DNA of 33,695 nt from Bacteroidota bacterium (GTDB lineage: Bacteria; Bacteroidota; Ignavibacteria; Ignavibacteriales; Ignavibacteriaceae): assembly GCA_022564295.1 (NCBI GenBank), contig JADFLR010000040.1, positions 1-33,695 of the forward strand. Reading direction: 5' to 3'. The position numbers and the translations under genes were made by a program. Positions 1-8,941 of the stretch are shown here, piece by piece (position 1 is the stretch's first letter; every line of letters starts with the position of its first letter). Under the pieces are notes generated by a model. It did no database searches, was not told the origin of the DNA, and was given only the letters and a program-made list of their open reading frames with translations.

Positions 1-1
1 C

Positions 2-385
2 GATGATTTATTTGATGGTACCGATATTAAATTTTTGGGGAGTGGAATCTCAGACAATTTAAAAAAATACAATTTACCAATGGAATGGAAAAGACACCTG
101 GTTCTTATTTTTAAGGAAGCAATGAATAATTCACTCAAGTATGCTGGTTGCGTGAATGTTGAATTGAGAGTAAACGTGGTAAATAGAACATTAACAATGT
201 CTCTTTGTGATGATGGAGTTGGATTTAAATCTGCAGATCAATCAAATGGATACGGAATCAATAATATTAGAACAAGAGCAAAAAAAATAAACGGTGACTT
301 AAAGGTTATTTCAAATGCAGGTGAAGGAACAACAATAAAATTTGTTGCCGAAATTCCAAACAGCATAAATGAAAAAGTGAATTAA
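2..385 (+). CDS. Sensor histidine kinase, C-terminal ATPase part (cut by window edge)
   Basis: The frame is open from base 2, so the 5' part lies outside the window; the TTG at 35 is not a convincing start. What remains is a GHKL/HATPase_c domain of the NarL/DegS (HisKA_3) type. An N-box is visible (EAMNNSLKYA), then a G1 box (DDGVGF), then the G2-like YGINNIRTRA segment. The final residues form the last strand of the ATPase fold. The family autophosphorylates on a histidine upstream (not seen here) and passes phosphate to a response regulator. The stop is 3 bp before the next ATG, and that gene is a LuxR-type regulator, so the two form a two-component pair. The input signal cannot be inferred because the sensor part is missing. 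Confidence 0.9.
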   Translation, partial: DDLFDGTDIKFLGSGISDNLKKYNLPMEWKRHLVLIFKEAMNNSLKYAGCVNVELRVNVVNRTLTMSLCDDGVGFKSADQSNGYGINNIRTRAKKINGDLKVISNAGEGTTIKFVAEIPNSINEKVN

Positions 386-388
386 AAA

Positions 389-1009
389 ATGCTATATGTT
401 ACTATTGTTGAAGACGACGTTGTAATTAGAGAAGAATTAACCGAACTAATAAATGAAGCGGAAGGCTATAAATGTATCGGCGATTATTCTAACTGCGAAG
501 CAATGTTAAAAGAGTTGGAAGATAATTCACCCGATGTGATACTGATGGACATTGAACTACCGGGCATGTCCGGAATCGATGGTATAAAAAAAGTGAAAGA
601 ATTGAATCCTGAAATTGATATTGTAATGTTAACAGTTCATGAAGAAGCAGATTTAGTATTTAAAGCGTTAAAAGCCGGTGCATGTGGATATCTCGATAAG
701 AGCGCACCGGAAGAGAAGATCATTGATTCAATCAAAGAGGTGAACGATGGCGGTGCTCCGATGACTTCCAGGATTGCCCGGCTTATTGTCGGTTCATTTC
801 AATCTGAAAAAGTAAAATCATCACTTTCCGTTCGTGAACTAGAGGTTTTAAATACACTTTGTGACGGTGCAACCTACAAAGAAATTGCAGACAGACTTTT
901 TATAAGTGTTGGAACAGTTCGCCATCATATAAAAAATATATATGGTAAACTTCACGTACACTCAAAGTCTGCTGCCGTAGTAAAAGCTTTGAAGGAAAAG
1001 CTTATTTAG
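389..1009 (+). CDS. NarL/FixJ-family response regulator
   Basis: The protein has 206 residues, the usual length for the family. The N-terminal receiver domain (about 1-120) carries the acidic pair D9/D10, phospho-acceptor D54 (ILMDIELPG), switch residue T82 and K104. The C-terminal LuxR-type helix-turn-helix (about 143-206) begins LSVRELEVL and contains the recognition part TYKEIADRLFISVGTVRHH. The gene starts 3 bp after the histidine kinase stop and is very probably co-transcribed with it. It should be a DNA-binding transcription factor activated by phosphorylation. No target can be named from the sequence; the next gene (peptide transporter) is on the opposite strand. Confidence 0.95.
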   Translation: MLYVTIVEDDVVIREELTELINEAEGYKCIGDYSNCEAMLKELEDNSPDVILMDIELPGMSGIDGIKKVKELNPEIDIVMLTVHEEADLVFKALKAGACGYLDKSAPEEKIIDSIKEVNDGGAPMTSRIARLIVGSFQSEKVKSSLSVRELEVLNTLCDGATYKEIADRLFISVGTVRHHIKNIYGKLHVHSKSAAVVKALKEKLI

Positions 1010-1047
1010 TTGCTTCCAATTAATTCACATTCACCATAGTTGATGTT

Positions 1048-2358
1048 TTAATTTTCCGAAATCTCCTCTGCGCCATGAGTTAGAGCTTTTAATTTCTTAA
1101 AAAAGACTAACAACAGTAACCCGAACAGGAGACAAAATATAAAAATTCCGGTAAACACTTCCAGTTCACCTGCATGAGTTGCAAGCTCACCAACAAGTCC
1201 TGCGACTTTATTACCTAATCCTGTAGCCGCAAAATAAACACCCATCATAATTGAAGCATATTTCATCGGAGCAAGTTTAGTTATAAATGAAAGTGCAACA
1301 GGTGAGATTGATAATTCACCAATAACCTGCAGCAAGTATGATAGGATTAACCATATAAGCATTGCCTTACCACCGTCCTGAACTTCGAGTGCCGCGCCTG
1401 TCATCATCAGGAAGCCTGTACCCATAACCATTGTACCGATTGCCATCTTAAATAAAGATGATGATTCTTTTCCTTTCAGCTGCCGCTTTCTCCAAAAACT
1501 TGCAACCATGGTTCCGAATATTATCACAAAAATGGCAGGAACCGATTGGAATAAACTTGCAGGAATTTCAAATCCAAATATTACACGGTTGATTTTATCG
1601 TGAGTGTAAAGATTCATTAGTCCCCCTGCCTGCTCATAAGCCGCCCAAAAAACAATTACTATAATAAATGAAATGAGGAGTACAATCACCCTATCTTTAT
1701 CAATTTTAGTTAAGGGCTTGTTTGTTTTTGTACCTTCCAATTTGGAAGCAGGAATAAAATTACCGACATCTTTTAAATACTTTTGACCCCACAAATAAAT
1801 CGCTTGTCCTATCATCATCCCAATGCCGGCCAGACCAAATCCATAGTGCCAACCGTAAACTTCTCCGATATAACCGATGAGCAATGGAGCAGTAGCCGCA
1901 CCAATATTAATGCCGATATAAAAAATAGTAAACCCACTATCACGTCTCGGGTCACCTGACTTATACAATCCGCCAACCATTGAAGATATATTTGGTTTGA
2001 GACATCCAACTCCTGAAATAATTAAGACTAAGCCGGTGTAAAAACCAACCATATTATTTACTGCTAAAGTTAAGTGACCTGCTATTAGCAGCATCCCGCC
2101 AAGGAAAACGGTTTTTTTCTGACCTAACCATTTATCGGCGATGATTCCACCGGGAATTGACATGACATAGACGAGCATTGTGTACCAGCCGTAAAGTGCA
2201 AGAGCTTCAGCGCTCGACCATCCAAGTCCGGGATTATCACCTAATGTTTCTCGAGTTAAATAAAGTACAAGAATTGCACGCATACCGTAGAAGCTGAAAC
2301 GTTCCCACATTTCCGTGAAGAACAAAATAGACAAACCCCTTGGATGATGTTGTTTCAT
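1048..2358 (-). CDS. Proton-dependent oligopeptide transporter (POT/PTR2 family)
   Basis: This is a 436-residue inner-membrane protein of the major facilitator superfamily with about 12 hydrophobic segments. The N-terminus holds the POT motif ExxER (E16, E19, R20 in EMWERFSFYG), linked in this family to proton coupling. The second PTR2 signature is seen in FTIFYIGINIGAATAP. The family imports di- and tripeptides with protons. At 436 residues it is slightly shorter than many members (about 450-500) but both ends look complete. The start ATG at 2358 is followed directly by the conserved N-terminal segment, which supports the choice. It is convergent with the response regulator gene and lies downstream of the T9SS gene, separated by a terminator-like hairpin, so it is probably a separate unit. 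Confidence 0.93.
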   Translation of the reverse strand: MKQHHPRGLSILFFTEMWERFSFYGMRAILVLYLTRETLGDNPGLGWSSAEALALYGWYTMLVYVMSIPGGIIADKWLGQKKTVFLGGMLLIAGHLTLAVNNMVGFYTGLVLIISGVGCLKPNISSMVGGLYKSGDPRRDSGFTIFYIGINIGAATAPLLIGYIGEVYGWHYGFGLAGIGMMIGQAIYLWGQKYLKDVGNFIPASKLEGTKTNKPLTKIDKDRVIVLLISFIIVIVFWAAYEQAGGLMNLYTHDKINRVIFGFEIPASLFQSVPAIFVIIFGTMVASFWRKRQLKGKESSSLFKMAIGTMVMGTGFLMMTGAALEVQDGGKAMLIWLILSYLLQVIGELSISPVALSFITKLAPMKYASIMMGVYFAATGLGNKVAGLVGELATHAGELEVFTGIFIFCLLFGLLLLVFFKKLKALTHGAEEISEN

Positions 2359-2403
2359 TAAACCTCAGTTTTTTGAATACGTAATATGGAGATAGTTTGG
2401 AAA

Positions 2404-2423
2404 AATAAAAAACCCCTGCCTAT
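2404..2423 (+). repeat. 20-bp exact repeat, copy 1
   Basis: This 20-bp stretch (A/T run followed by CCCCTGCCTAT) is identical to 6271-6290 in the same orientation. Here it forms the T-tract and one stem arm of the terminator-like hairpin. The two copies flank the T9SS gene at 2519-5821. Confidence 0.75.
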
Positions 2424-2467
2424 AATTATAGATGAGGCTACATCATAAATATGGAGGCAGGCAGGGG
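2405..2467 (-). terminator. Probable Rho-independent terminator of the T9SS protein gene
   Basis: Read on the minus strand, an 8-bp perfect stem GGCAGGGG/CCCCTGCC (2460-2467 with 2413-2420) is followed by a run of six T and further T-rich sequence. It lies about 50 bp after the stop of the minus-strand gene ending at 2519 and before the transporter start at 2358. The loop is long (39 nt), which is unusual for a classical terminator. Confidence 0.5.
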
Positions 2468-2518
2468 CTACCTCTTTCGAGGTTAATCTTACTTTATCAA
2501 CATTTATCCGCCGTAGAT

Positions 2519-5500
2519 TTATCGAAGGAAGACCATCTTCTTAGTCTCAATAAAAGAACCAGCTTGCAGCCTGTAGAAGTATATTCCACTTGGCAATGCA
2601 GTTGCATCAAACTCTATCTCAAAATTTCCAATAGGTTTTTCTTCATTAACTAATGCTATAATCTCACTACCCAATACATCATAAACCTTAATTGTAACAA
2701 AACTTAACTCTGGAATTTGATATTTGATTATTGTTGTTGGGTTGAACGGATTAGGGTAATTCTGATATAAAGCATAAGCTTCGGGTAAATTATTTATTGT
2801 TTCAGAAATATCTGTAACCACAGTATCAAGAAATGAAAATTCAGAGGTGTTGCCAACACTGTCAGTGGTAGTTGCTACGATAATATCGCCGGCAATAATA
2901 CCTAAGCTGCCTGCATTACCAATGTTTACTGTTTTACTTCCGTTGTTAAAATCAGTTACTGTATATTGATCTACACCTACAAAGGTTTCACCCTGACCGC
3001 TGGTATCTGATTCGAAGAATTCGATAGTAAGCGGATAGGTTGAATTAACCGGTTCAGAATCCACATTGTAACCGATCAGCAAATCTCCGTTTATATCAAT
3101 ATCCGATGAGGTTAGTACAGGAAAGTTTTGAAGATTGTTCGGCCCTATATCCGGATCACCTGGATCATTGGGGGTAACCCCATCCGACCAGGGTGGGCTG
3201 GTATTCAGACTTAAATCAATGCCCATAATCCCATTTGAGAAAATCGAATTGCGTGAGATTCTGTTACGAATAGTTATAGTTGGATTATCCAGCATTACTC
3301 CAACCTCAAAATTATAAGCAATTATATTTCCTGCGCCATCTTCCTCTCCACCTATTAAATTATTAGTGGCATCCCCAAAGATGACAACCCCCGATTCTTG
3401 ATTTCCTAATGCCCCACTTCCGGTAGCATCAGTACCGATGTAATTCCCCTGTACAATATTGCTATGTGTTTCATCACCAATGATAAGTCCAAAATCATTA
3501 TTCCCTGATATAACATTTCTTGCACCGGTTTCCGTCCCCCCAATGATATTATTTGAAGCTCCGTTTCTAATAGCAATTCCCCCAAACAAATTGGGAAAGG
3601 CTACCATCCCGGTTACATCCGTGCCGATATAGTTACCCAGCATTAAATTTCCTTGAGCGTTGTTACCTTCAATTCTTACTCCACGCTCTAAGTTAGCTGA
3701 AATAATATTACGTGCCCCATCCATCGTGCCACCAATGATGTTATTGGAGGCATCAAAAATAAGTACACCGATGCCGTCATTGCCAATACTATTAGTTCCA
3801 GTTGCATCTGTTCCAATATAATTGCCAATTACGATATTTGCTGTAGTACCACTGTCACTTATTGTAATGCCTGCCCCATTGTTACCTGAAATGATATTCC
3901 GTTCTTCTACCGTTGTTCCACCAATGGTGTTGAAACTGGCTTCATCAACTATAAAAACACCAGCCCAAGATTGCCCCCCTAAAGCAACTGTTCCAGTAAC
4001 ATCGGTGCCGATATAATTACCTGAGATCGTGTTGTTACTTGTACCTGGGTTCCACATAGCTATACCTGTATTGCCGTTTCCTGAGATAATGTTCCTTTCA
4101 CCTTCGGTTGTGCCACCGATGATGTTGAACTGGGAGCCTGTCCCAATAACAATACCGTGCTCAACATTCCCAAGAGCCATTGTTCCAGTTGAATCGGTAC
4201 CTATATAGTTACCGGAAATAGTATTATTAGAGGAATTCCAGATCCATATACCACGCTCGTTGTTTCCTGAAATCAAGTTTCGAGCCCCGGCAGTTGTCCC
4301 ACCAATTGTATTGTTATCGGCTGCGGCTATAAACACACCATATAATCCATTTCCTAATCCAATAGTACCTGCTACATCAGTACCGATGAAGTTGCCTTCT
4401 ATAACATTACCACCGCTTCCTTGTAAGCTTATTCCATGATCAGTAAATCGATTGATAACTAATCCACTAACTGTACTGTTCCCACTAAAAATTGACAAAC
4501 CAGATGTAGTAGATCCTGCCAAGCTCCCATCTAGTTCAATAATCGGAGTGCCTGCAAATTCCGGTTCTGTTGTTCCGTCAATGATCACCGGGTCGAAAAT
4601 GAGTGGCAGGGCTGATGCTGGTTGGATGGAATGCGGTCCCGGTCCGGGGATATCAAAGGCGATTTCGTTTTTACCGGCACTGGCGTTAGCCTCCATAAGG
4701 GCTGCCCGCAGGGTGCAATCACCTGTCCCATCATCGCAAACCCCGTCTCCGGGATTGATGTCTCCGCCATCATCGGTGGAGTTCACTGTAAACGTTAATG
4801 CAGAGGTGGAATAATGGATGCGAAATTGACACCCACCATCCCATTCACAAAAAGAAAACCACATGTGATAGGTACTTCCATCATAATAAGCATCGCCACT
4901 ACTCACAACCGAGGCATCATTCGAAATGGGATTTCTGGCATATTTTGTCCAATTGATCCCATCGGAAGATGTCGCATATCCGGGGAAAGGAATAAGTAGA
5001 AATGGGATTCCGGGTATCATTTCCTCACCCCCTGAATACCACAAATGATAAGTACCATCATGATAGACAACAGTTGGTTGAGTAACCCCTGCTGTATCCC
5101 AGCTACCTGCTTCTCCTAAATCCAGAACAGGATTTCCGGCATATTTTGTCCAGTTGATCCCATCTGGTGAAGTCGCGTAACCGATCCGAAGGTTTGTTGA
5201 ATCCCATCCTGTGTACCATAGCTGGTAAAGTGAATTAGTAAAAATGACATCCCCGTTAACAATCGAGGCATCATCCCATCTTCCAGGGAGGCCAACATCC
5301 ATAACCGGATTGTTAATGTATTTAGTCCAGACAATGCCATCCGGTGAGGTTGCATAACCCAAACGGTAAACTCCGGATGTATCCGTACCAAAGTACCACA
5401 TATGGTATACCGATTCGTTATAAACTACGGTTGCTCTGCTAACGGCGGATCCATCCCAACTTCCCGGTAGTCCGATATCTAGAACAGGATTTTCGGCATT

Positions 5501-5821
5501 TTTTGTCCACGCGATTCCATCCGGCGATGTAGCATAACCGATCCGGGAATTTACACTATCCCAACTCGAGTACCACATGTGATAGGTCGTACCATCAAAT
5601 AAAACATCACCACTTAATAACCAGTAATCGTCCCACGCACCCGGAGGATCCGGATATATAACCGGATTACCGAAATACTTTTCCCAGTTTGTTTGAGCAA
5701 ATACCTTGGTACTGGTTGAGACCAAGATTAAAACGAGTAAAGCTGCAAATAAAGTTGTACATACAGCTTTAATCACACTTTTTATGTAATTATGTTTCCT
5801 ATTACATAAAATCGTTTTCAT
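2519..5821 (-). CDS. Large exported T9SS-sorted protein: propeller-like repeats, CSLREA motif, beta-helix
   Basis: The protein has 1100 residues. A hydrophobic signal segment (about 15-42, ending KVFAQ) is followed by five repeats of a GNPV-x-D-x-G-x-x-G-S-W-D type, each with a YHMWYSS-like strand (about 50-340). These resemble the blades of five-bladed beta-propellers of the glycoside hydrolase GH43/GH32 type. A CSLREA motif (about 343-380, GDCTLRAALMEANA) leads into a parallel beta-helix with at least six units of about 66 residues marked by IGGTTxGARNxISGN and GNYIGTD. The last 80 residues are a type IX sorting domain (NYPNPFNP, then YQIPELSFVTIKVYDVLG). It should be exported and cell-surface attached or released. 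An AGGAGG site lies 5 bp before the ATG at 5821. No catalytic role is demonstrable; sugar binding or adhesion is inference. Confidence 0.9.
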   Translation of the reverse strand: MKTILCNRKHNYIKSVIKAVCTTLFAALLVLILVSTSTKVFAQTNWEKYFGNPVIYPDPPGAWDDYWLLSGDVLFDGTTYHMWYSSWDSVNSRIGYATSPDGIAWTKNAENPVLDIGLPGSWDGSAVSRATVVYNESVYHMWYFGTDTSGVYRLGYATSPDGIVWTKYINNPVMDVGLPGRWDDASIVNGDVIFTNSLYQLWYTGWDSTNLRIGYATSPDGINWTKYAGNPVLDLGEAGSWDTAGVTQPTVVYHDGTYHLWYSGGEEMIPGIPFLLIPFPGYATSSDGINWTKYARNPISNDASVVSSGDAYYDGSTYHMWFSFCEWDGGCQFRIHYSTSALTFTVNSTDDGGDINPGDGVCDDGTGDCTLRAALMEANASAGKNEIAFDIPGPGPHSIQPASALPLIFDPVIIDGTTEPEFAGTPIIELDGSLAGSTTSGLSIFSGNSTVSGLVINRFTDHGISLQGSGGNVIEGNFIGTDVAGTIGLGNGLYGVFIAAADNNTIGGTTAGARNLISGNNERGIWIWNSSNNTISGNYIGTDSTGTMALGNVEHGIVIGTGSQFNIIGGTTEGERNIISGNGNTGIAMWNPGTSNNTISGNYIGTDVTGTVALGGQSWAGVFIVDEASFNTIGGTTVEERNIISGNNGAGITISDSGTTANIVIGNYIGTDATGTNSIGNDGIGVLIFDASNNIIGGTMDGARNIISANLERGVRIEGNNAQGNLMLGNYIGTDVTGMVAFPNLFGGIAIRNGASNNIIGGTETGARNVISGNNDFGLIIGDETHSNIVQGNYIGTDATGSGALGNQESGVVIFGDATNNLIGGEEDGAGNIIAYNFEVGVMLDNPTITIRNRISRNSIFSNGIMGIDLSLNTSPPWSDGVTPNDPGDPDIGPNNLQNFPVLTSSDIDINGDLLIGYNVDSEPVNSTYPLTIEFFESDTSGQGETFVGVDQYTVTDFNNGSKTVNIGNAGSLGIIAGDIIVATTTDSVGNTSEFSFLDTVVTDISETINNLPEAYALYQNYPNPFNPTTIIKYQIPELSFVTIKVYDVLGSEIIALVNEEKPIGNFEIEFDATALPSGIYFYRLQAGSFIETKKMVFLR

Positions 5822-6430
5822 AACACCCTCCTAAAAATTATTGAGAAACAAATTCTCATCAAGGGGAATCAGAAAACACAGCAATTATTCCCTTTAATGG
5901 GTTATGCTATACTCCACACTTTGGGGAAAATAATAGGTAAGAATAAACTCGTTAAAAAAATATCTCGCTGTACAACTTTCCTTAAAGTGCAGAATTCAGA
6001 TTCAATCAACAATGATCAACTTGCAACAATATTCGCATAAAATCAAGACAATATATTTGCTAAAAATCAACAAATAAAAATCAATGCTTGAATTGAAGAT
6101 ATTGTAATGATTTTAGGCACAAAAGTATGTAGGACAAATGCTGAAATTGTTGTAGTCCTTAGTCCTACAAGAGTTAGAAAATATGTTCGAGAATGGTTGT
6201 GCTCTTTCCACCAACAACCCTCACCCTTCGTTTCGGGGTGTATGGGAGTCAATCAGGTTGAAAAAAATCTAATAAAAAACCCCTGCCTATGTTATTAAAC
6301 GGGGATGGAGAAGTTGAATAATGTTTGGTAATGGTTTTATAGCAAGTGGGCTTGTTGGAAAAGGTTGGAATTTTCTTTCTATTTTACAAGATAATTGTAA
6401 GATGTACAACTTGAAAAGAGAAAATAGTAA
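5822..6430. other. Intergenic region without a convincing gene
   Basis: The region separates the divergent T9SS gene and the DUF2071 gene and should hold both promoters. Short frames on both strands here have no recognisable protein features. A small inverted repeat (TGAGAA/TTCTCA, about 5842-5858) lies in the probable leader of the T9SS gene. GTAGGAC (about 6130) is mirrored by GTCCTAC (about 6163). The 20-bp repeat at 6271-6290 also falls here. Confidence 0.5.
6271..6290 (+). repeat. 20-bp exact repeat, copy 2
   Basis: Identical to 2404-2423. In this copy the CCCC run can pair only with a short GGGG at about 6300, and no gene on the minus strand ends just upstream of it. It may be a leftover of the same repeat or terminator element. 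Confidence 0.7.
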
Positions 6431-6454
6431 ATGTGTTTTACTATATTTGTAATA

Positions 6455-7174
6455 ATGAGTTTTTTAAAAGCAGAGTGGAGAAAACTGGTATTAGCAAATT
6501 ACGAAGTAGAACCCGATTTACTGACGGAATATCTTCCTTATGGAACCGAGCTGGATTTATGGAATGGTAAGAGCTTTATAAGCCTGGTGGGGTTTATGTT
6601 CGTGAACACCAAATTACTTGGAGTAAGAATACCATATCACATAAATTTTGAAGAGGTTAACCTTCGGTTCTATGTTAAGAGAAAAGTCGATGATAAATGG
6701 AGACGTGGTGTTGTGTTTATTAAGGAAATTGTATCGAAACCCGCGTTAACTTTTGTAGCCAATACAATCTACAAAGAAAATTATGAAACAATGTTAATGA
6801 GTCATAATTGGCTGGAATATAAAGACCATATATCGGTTCAGTACAGTTGGAAAGGAAATTCAAATTGGAATCATATTATGGTTAATGCTAAATTAAAAGC
6901 CTTAGAAATAGTAAGAAGCAGTGAAGTAGATTTCATAACAGAACATTATTGGGGATATGCAAAAGTGAGTGATACAAAAACGAACGAATATGAAGTGACT
7001 CGTCCCAAATGGGAAAAATATAATGTTATTGATTACGATATTTCTGTTGATTTCGGCGAAACTTATGGCGAAAATTTTAAATTTTTAAATAAATTGAAAC
7101 CTGCATCAGTAATGCTTGCGGAAGGGTCTGAAATCACAGTGGAAAATAAGAAAACTATAAAAAACGTTTGCTAG
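6455..7174 (+). CDS. DUF2071 (YqjF-like) family protein
   Basis: The protein has 239 residues from the ATG at 6455. An in-frame ATG at 6431 would add eight residues, but the family-like start MSFLKAEWRKLVLANYEV begins at 6455. The pattern fits DUF2071: an N-terminal LxxYLPYGTELDLWNGKSF segment, then SLVGFMFVNTKLLGVRIPYH, then NLRFYVKRK. The family has a lipocalin/acetoacetate-decarboxylase-like fold with no established reaction. A TATATTTG sequence at 6442-6449 matches the Bacteroidota -7 consensus TAnnTTTG, but no well-spaced -33 TTG is seen, so this is only suggestive. The AHSA1 gene follows 40 bp later on the same strand and may be co-transcribed. Confidence 0.85.
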   Translation: MSFLKAEWRKLVLANYEVEPDLLTEYLPYGTELDLWNGKSFISLVGFMFVNTKLLGVRIPYHINFEEVNLRFYVKRKVDDKWRRGVVFIKEIVSKPALTFVANTIYKENYETMLMSHNWLEYKDHISVQYSWKGNSNWNHIMVNAKLKALEIVRSSEVDFITEHYWGYAKVSDTKTNEYEVTRPKWEKYNVIDYDISVDFGETYGENFKFLNKLKPASVMLAEGSEITVENKKTIKNVC

Positions 7175-7214
7175 CAAAAGTTGTACATCATGCAGAAGAG
7201 AAATTGAGAAACTT

Positions 7215-7655
7215 ATGAAAGATACTAACGAACCAATTGTCGTAGAACAAACCTTTCACACATCGATTAATAATGTTTGGAATGCCATAACCGAAGCAGA
7301 TCAAATGAGAAAATGGTTTTTTGAAAATATCGAATCATTTAAACCTGAAGTTGGCTTTAGAACACAATTCAGTGTTCAGTCGCAGGATAGAAGTTTTCTA
7401 CATTTATGGAAATTGACAGAAGTAGTCCCTATGAAAAAAATAGTATATAATTGGAAGTACGGCGGCTATTCGGGAGACTCGTTTGTAACGTTTGAATTAT
7501 TCGAACAGGAAAAACAGACGATGTTGCGACTAACACATGAAGTAATGGAAAGTTTTCCTAAGGATATTCCGGAATTCTCAAGAGATAGTGGCATCGAGGG
7601 GTGGAACTATTTTATTAGAAACAGACTTAAAGATTACCTGGAAAAAAATTCTTAA
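7215..7655 (+). CDS. SRPBCC/AHSA1-like (START-fold) protein
   Basis: The protein has 146 residues, typical for single-domain members of the Activator-of-Hsp90-ATPase-1-like family. Recognisable parts are the opening strand VVEQTFHTSINNVWNAITEA, the helix DQMRKWFF, and the C-terminal long helix (EGWNYFIRNRLKDYL) closing the helix-grip fold. The fold forms a hydrophobic cavity that binds small lipophilic ligands; specific functions are rarely known. It follows the DUF2071 gene by 40 bp on the same strand. No catalytic motif is visible. Confidence 0.85.
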   Translation: MKDTNEPIVVEQTFHTSINNVWNAITEADQMRKWFFENIESFKPEVGFRTQFSVQSQDRSFLHLWKLTEVVPMKKIVYNWKYGGYSGDSFVTFELFEQEKQTMLRLTHEVMESFPKDIPEFSRDSGIEGWNYFIRNRLKDYLEKNS

Positions 7656-7829
7656 TAATGTAAATCCTTAATTAGTTAAGGAAGAAAAAAGCACGAACGC
7701 ACAACAATGGTTAGCACTAATACAAAATAAGTGAATTGTATAATTTCAGAACGAAAATCAGAATTAACTACAAGCGAAACAAACACCTTGAACAAGGATA
7801 AAATAATTTCCTATATAGAATAAAGCTGT

Positions 7830-8822
7830 ATGAAACTACTAAGTCTTCAAGATATTGCAAGAGCTAAACAACGTATTAGCCAACATATCAGAAATACACC
7901 CATTTTAACTTCTTCTTTATTAAACAAATGGTTAGGGCACGAAATCTATTTTAAAGCGGAAGGATTCCAAAAAATTGGAGCTTTTAAAGCAAGAGGAGCA
8001 TGCAATACAATTGTTTGGCTTATTGAAAACAAAATGAAACCCGGTCATCTAGTTACAAATAGTTCAGGGAATCATGGACAAGCCGTAGCATGGTCTTCCA
8101 GTTTATTTGGTATTCCATCTACAATTTATATGGCTTCCCATTCATCCAAAGTAAAGATACAAGCTACAACTTCATATGGAGCAAAAGTTATTTTATGTGA
8201 ATCCCGTGCTATAGCGGATGAAAAAGTGGAACAAGCAGCTAACGAAAAAGGAACCTATTGGATACCTTCCTTTAATCATGAACAAGTAATTTCAGGTCAG
8301 GGTACAGTTGTTTTCGATTCGATTAATGAAATAGGTAAAGTTGATGCAGTATTTGCACCTTGTGGAGGTGGTGGACTTTTATCCGGATCTCTTATTGCAG
8401 CACGAGCCTTATCTCCTAAGGCAGAAATAATTGGTTCAGAACCTTTAAACGCCAATGACGCAGCCGAATCATTGCGAAAGAATTCCATACAGCGGTTAAA
8501 ATCCACACCTAATACTCTGGCAGATGGGGCAATGACATTAACAGTAGGAGATATAACCTTTGAGTATTTAAAAAGACTGGATGACTTTTATGAAATTGAG
8601 GAGTCTCAAATTATTTATTGGACACAATGGTTGACACATTTACTTAAAGTACGTGTGGAACCAACAAGTGCTTTACCGATGGAAGCTGCAAGACAATGGA
8701 TGTCAAAACAATCAAATAATAAAAGAATCTTAATTGTTCTTTCAGGTGGTAATATTGACCAAAAAACCATAATGAAAATTTGGGAAAATGATTTACTAAC
8801 TGAAATCCCCCATTTAAATTGA
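7830..8822 (+). CDS. Threonine/serine dehydratase-like PLP enzyme (fold type II)
   Basis: The protein has 330 residues, matching catabolic threonine dehydratases and serine racemases that lack the regulatory ACT domain. The PLP-binding lysine is K53 in GAFKARGA. The phosphate/ring loop SSGNHGQA lies at 78-85, the glycine-rich phosphate loop CGGGGLLSG at about 178-186, and the SGGN motif near the C-terminus at 305-308. The family eliminates the hydroxyl group of L-threonine or L-serine to give 2-oxobutyrate or pyruvate and ammonia, or racemises serine; the sequence alone does not separate these. The gene stands alone in a plus-strand block with 174 bp upstream. No strong ribosome binding site precedes the ATG. 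Confidence 0.9.
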   Translation: MKLLSLQDIARAKQRISQHIRNTPILTSSLLNKWLGHEIYFKAEGFQKIGAFKARGACNTIVWLIENKMKPGHLVTNSSGNHGQAVAWSSSLFGIPSTIYMASHSSKVKIQATTSYGAKVILCESRAIADEKVEQAANEKGTYWIPSFNHEQVISGQGTVVFDSINEIGKVDAVFAPCGGGGLLSGSLIAARALSPKAEIIGSEPLNANDAAESLRKNSIQRLKSTPNTLADGAMTLTVGDITFEYLKRLDDFYEIEESQIIYWTQWLTHLLKVRVEPTSALPMEAARQWMSKQSNNKRILIVLSGGNIDQKTIMKIWENDLLTEIPHLN

Positions 8823-8884
8823 ACCGACTACATTTTTATAGAAATAGCATTAGTGCCAACAAAGTGTAAATAATGAATTAAACC

Positions 8885-8924
8885 ACTATAGAATTATTCA
8901 TCAATTGTGATTCCGGTTATTTTT
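8885..8924 (-). repeat. 40-bp dispersed repeat, copy 1 (possible ORF6N gene 3' tail)
   Basis: By hand alignment 36 of 40 bases match 18934-18973. On the minus strand both copies can be read as a short C-terminus, KITGITIDE-stop here and KITGFTIDK-stop in the other copy. The other copy sits in a broken ORF6N gene, so this may be a stranded 3' end of a related gene. It lies just after the stop of the cyclase gene. Confidence 0.55.
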
Positions 8925-8941
8925 GATGTAGATGATTTTAG

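Noticed and set aside
2432-2653. Plus-strand frame of 73 codons after the transporter gene
   Set aside because: It overlaps the 3' end of the T9SS gene and the terminator hairpin and has no recognisable features.
3300-4450. Regular repeats with a period near 200 bp suggested a repeat array or CRISPR
   Set aside because: The repeats lie in frame within one long gene and encode beta-helix units; they are too long and too diverged for CRISPR repeats.
4452-4814. Plus-strand frame of 120 codons opposite the large T9SS gene
   Set aside because: It is the shadow of the repeat- and GC-richer CSLREA region; no family features and the opposite frame is clearly coding.
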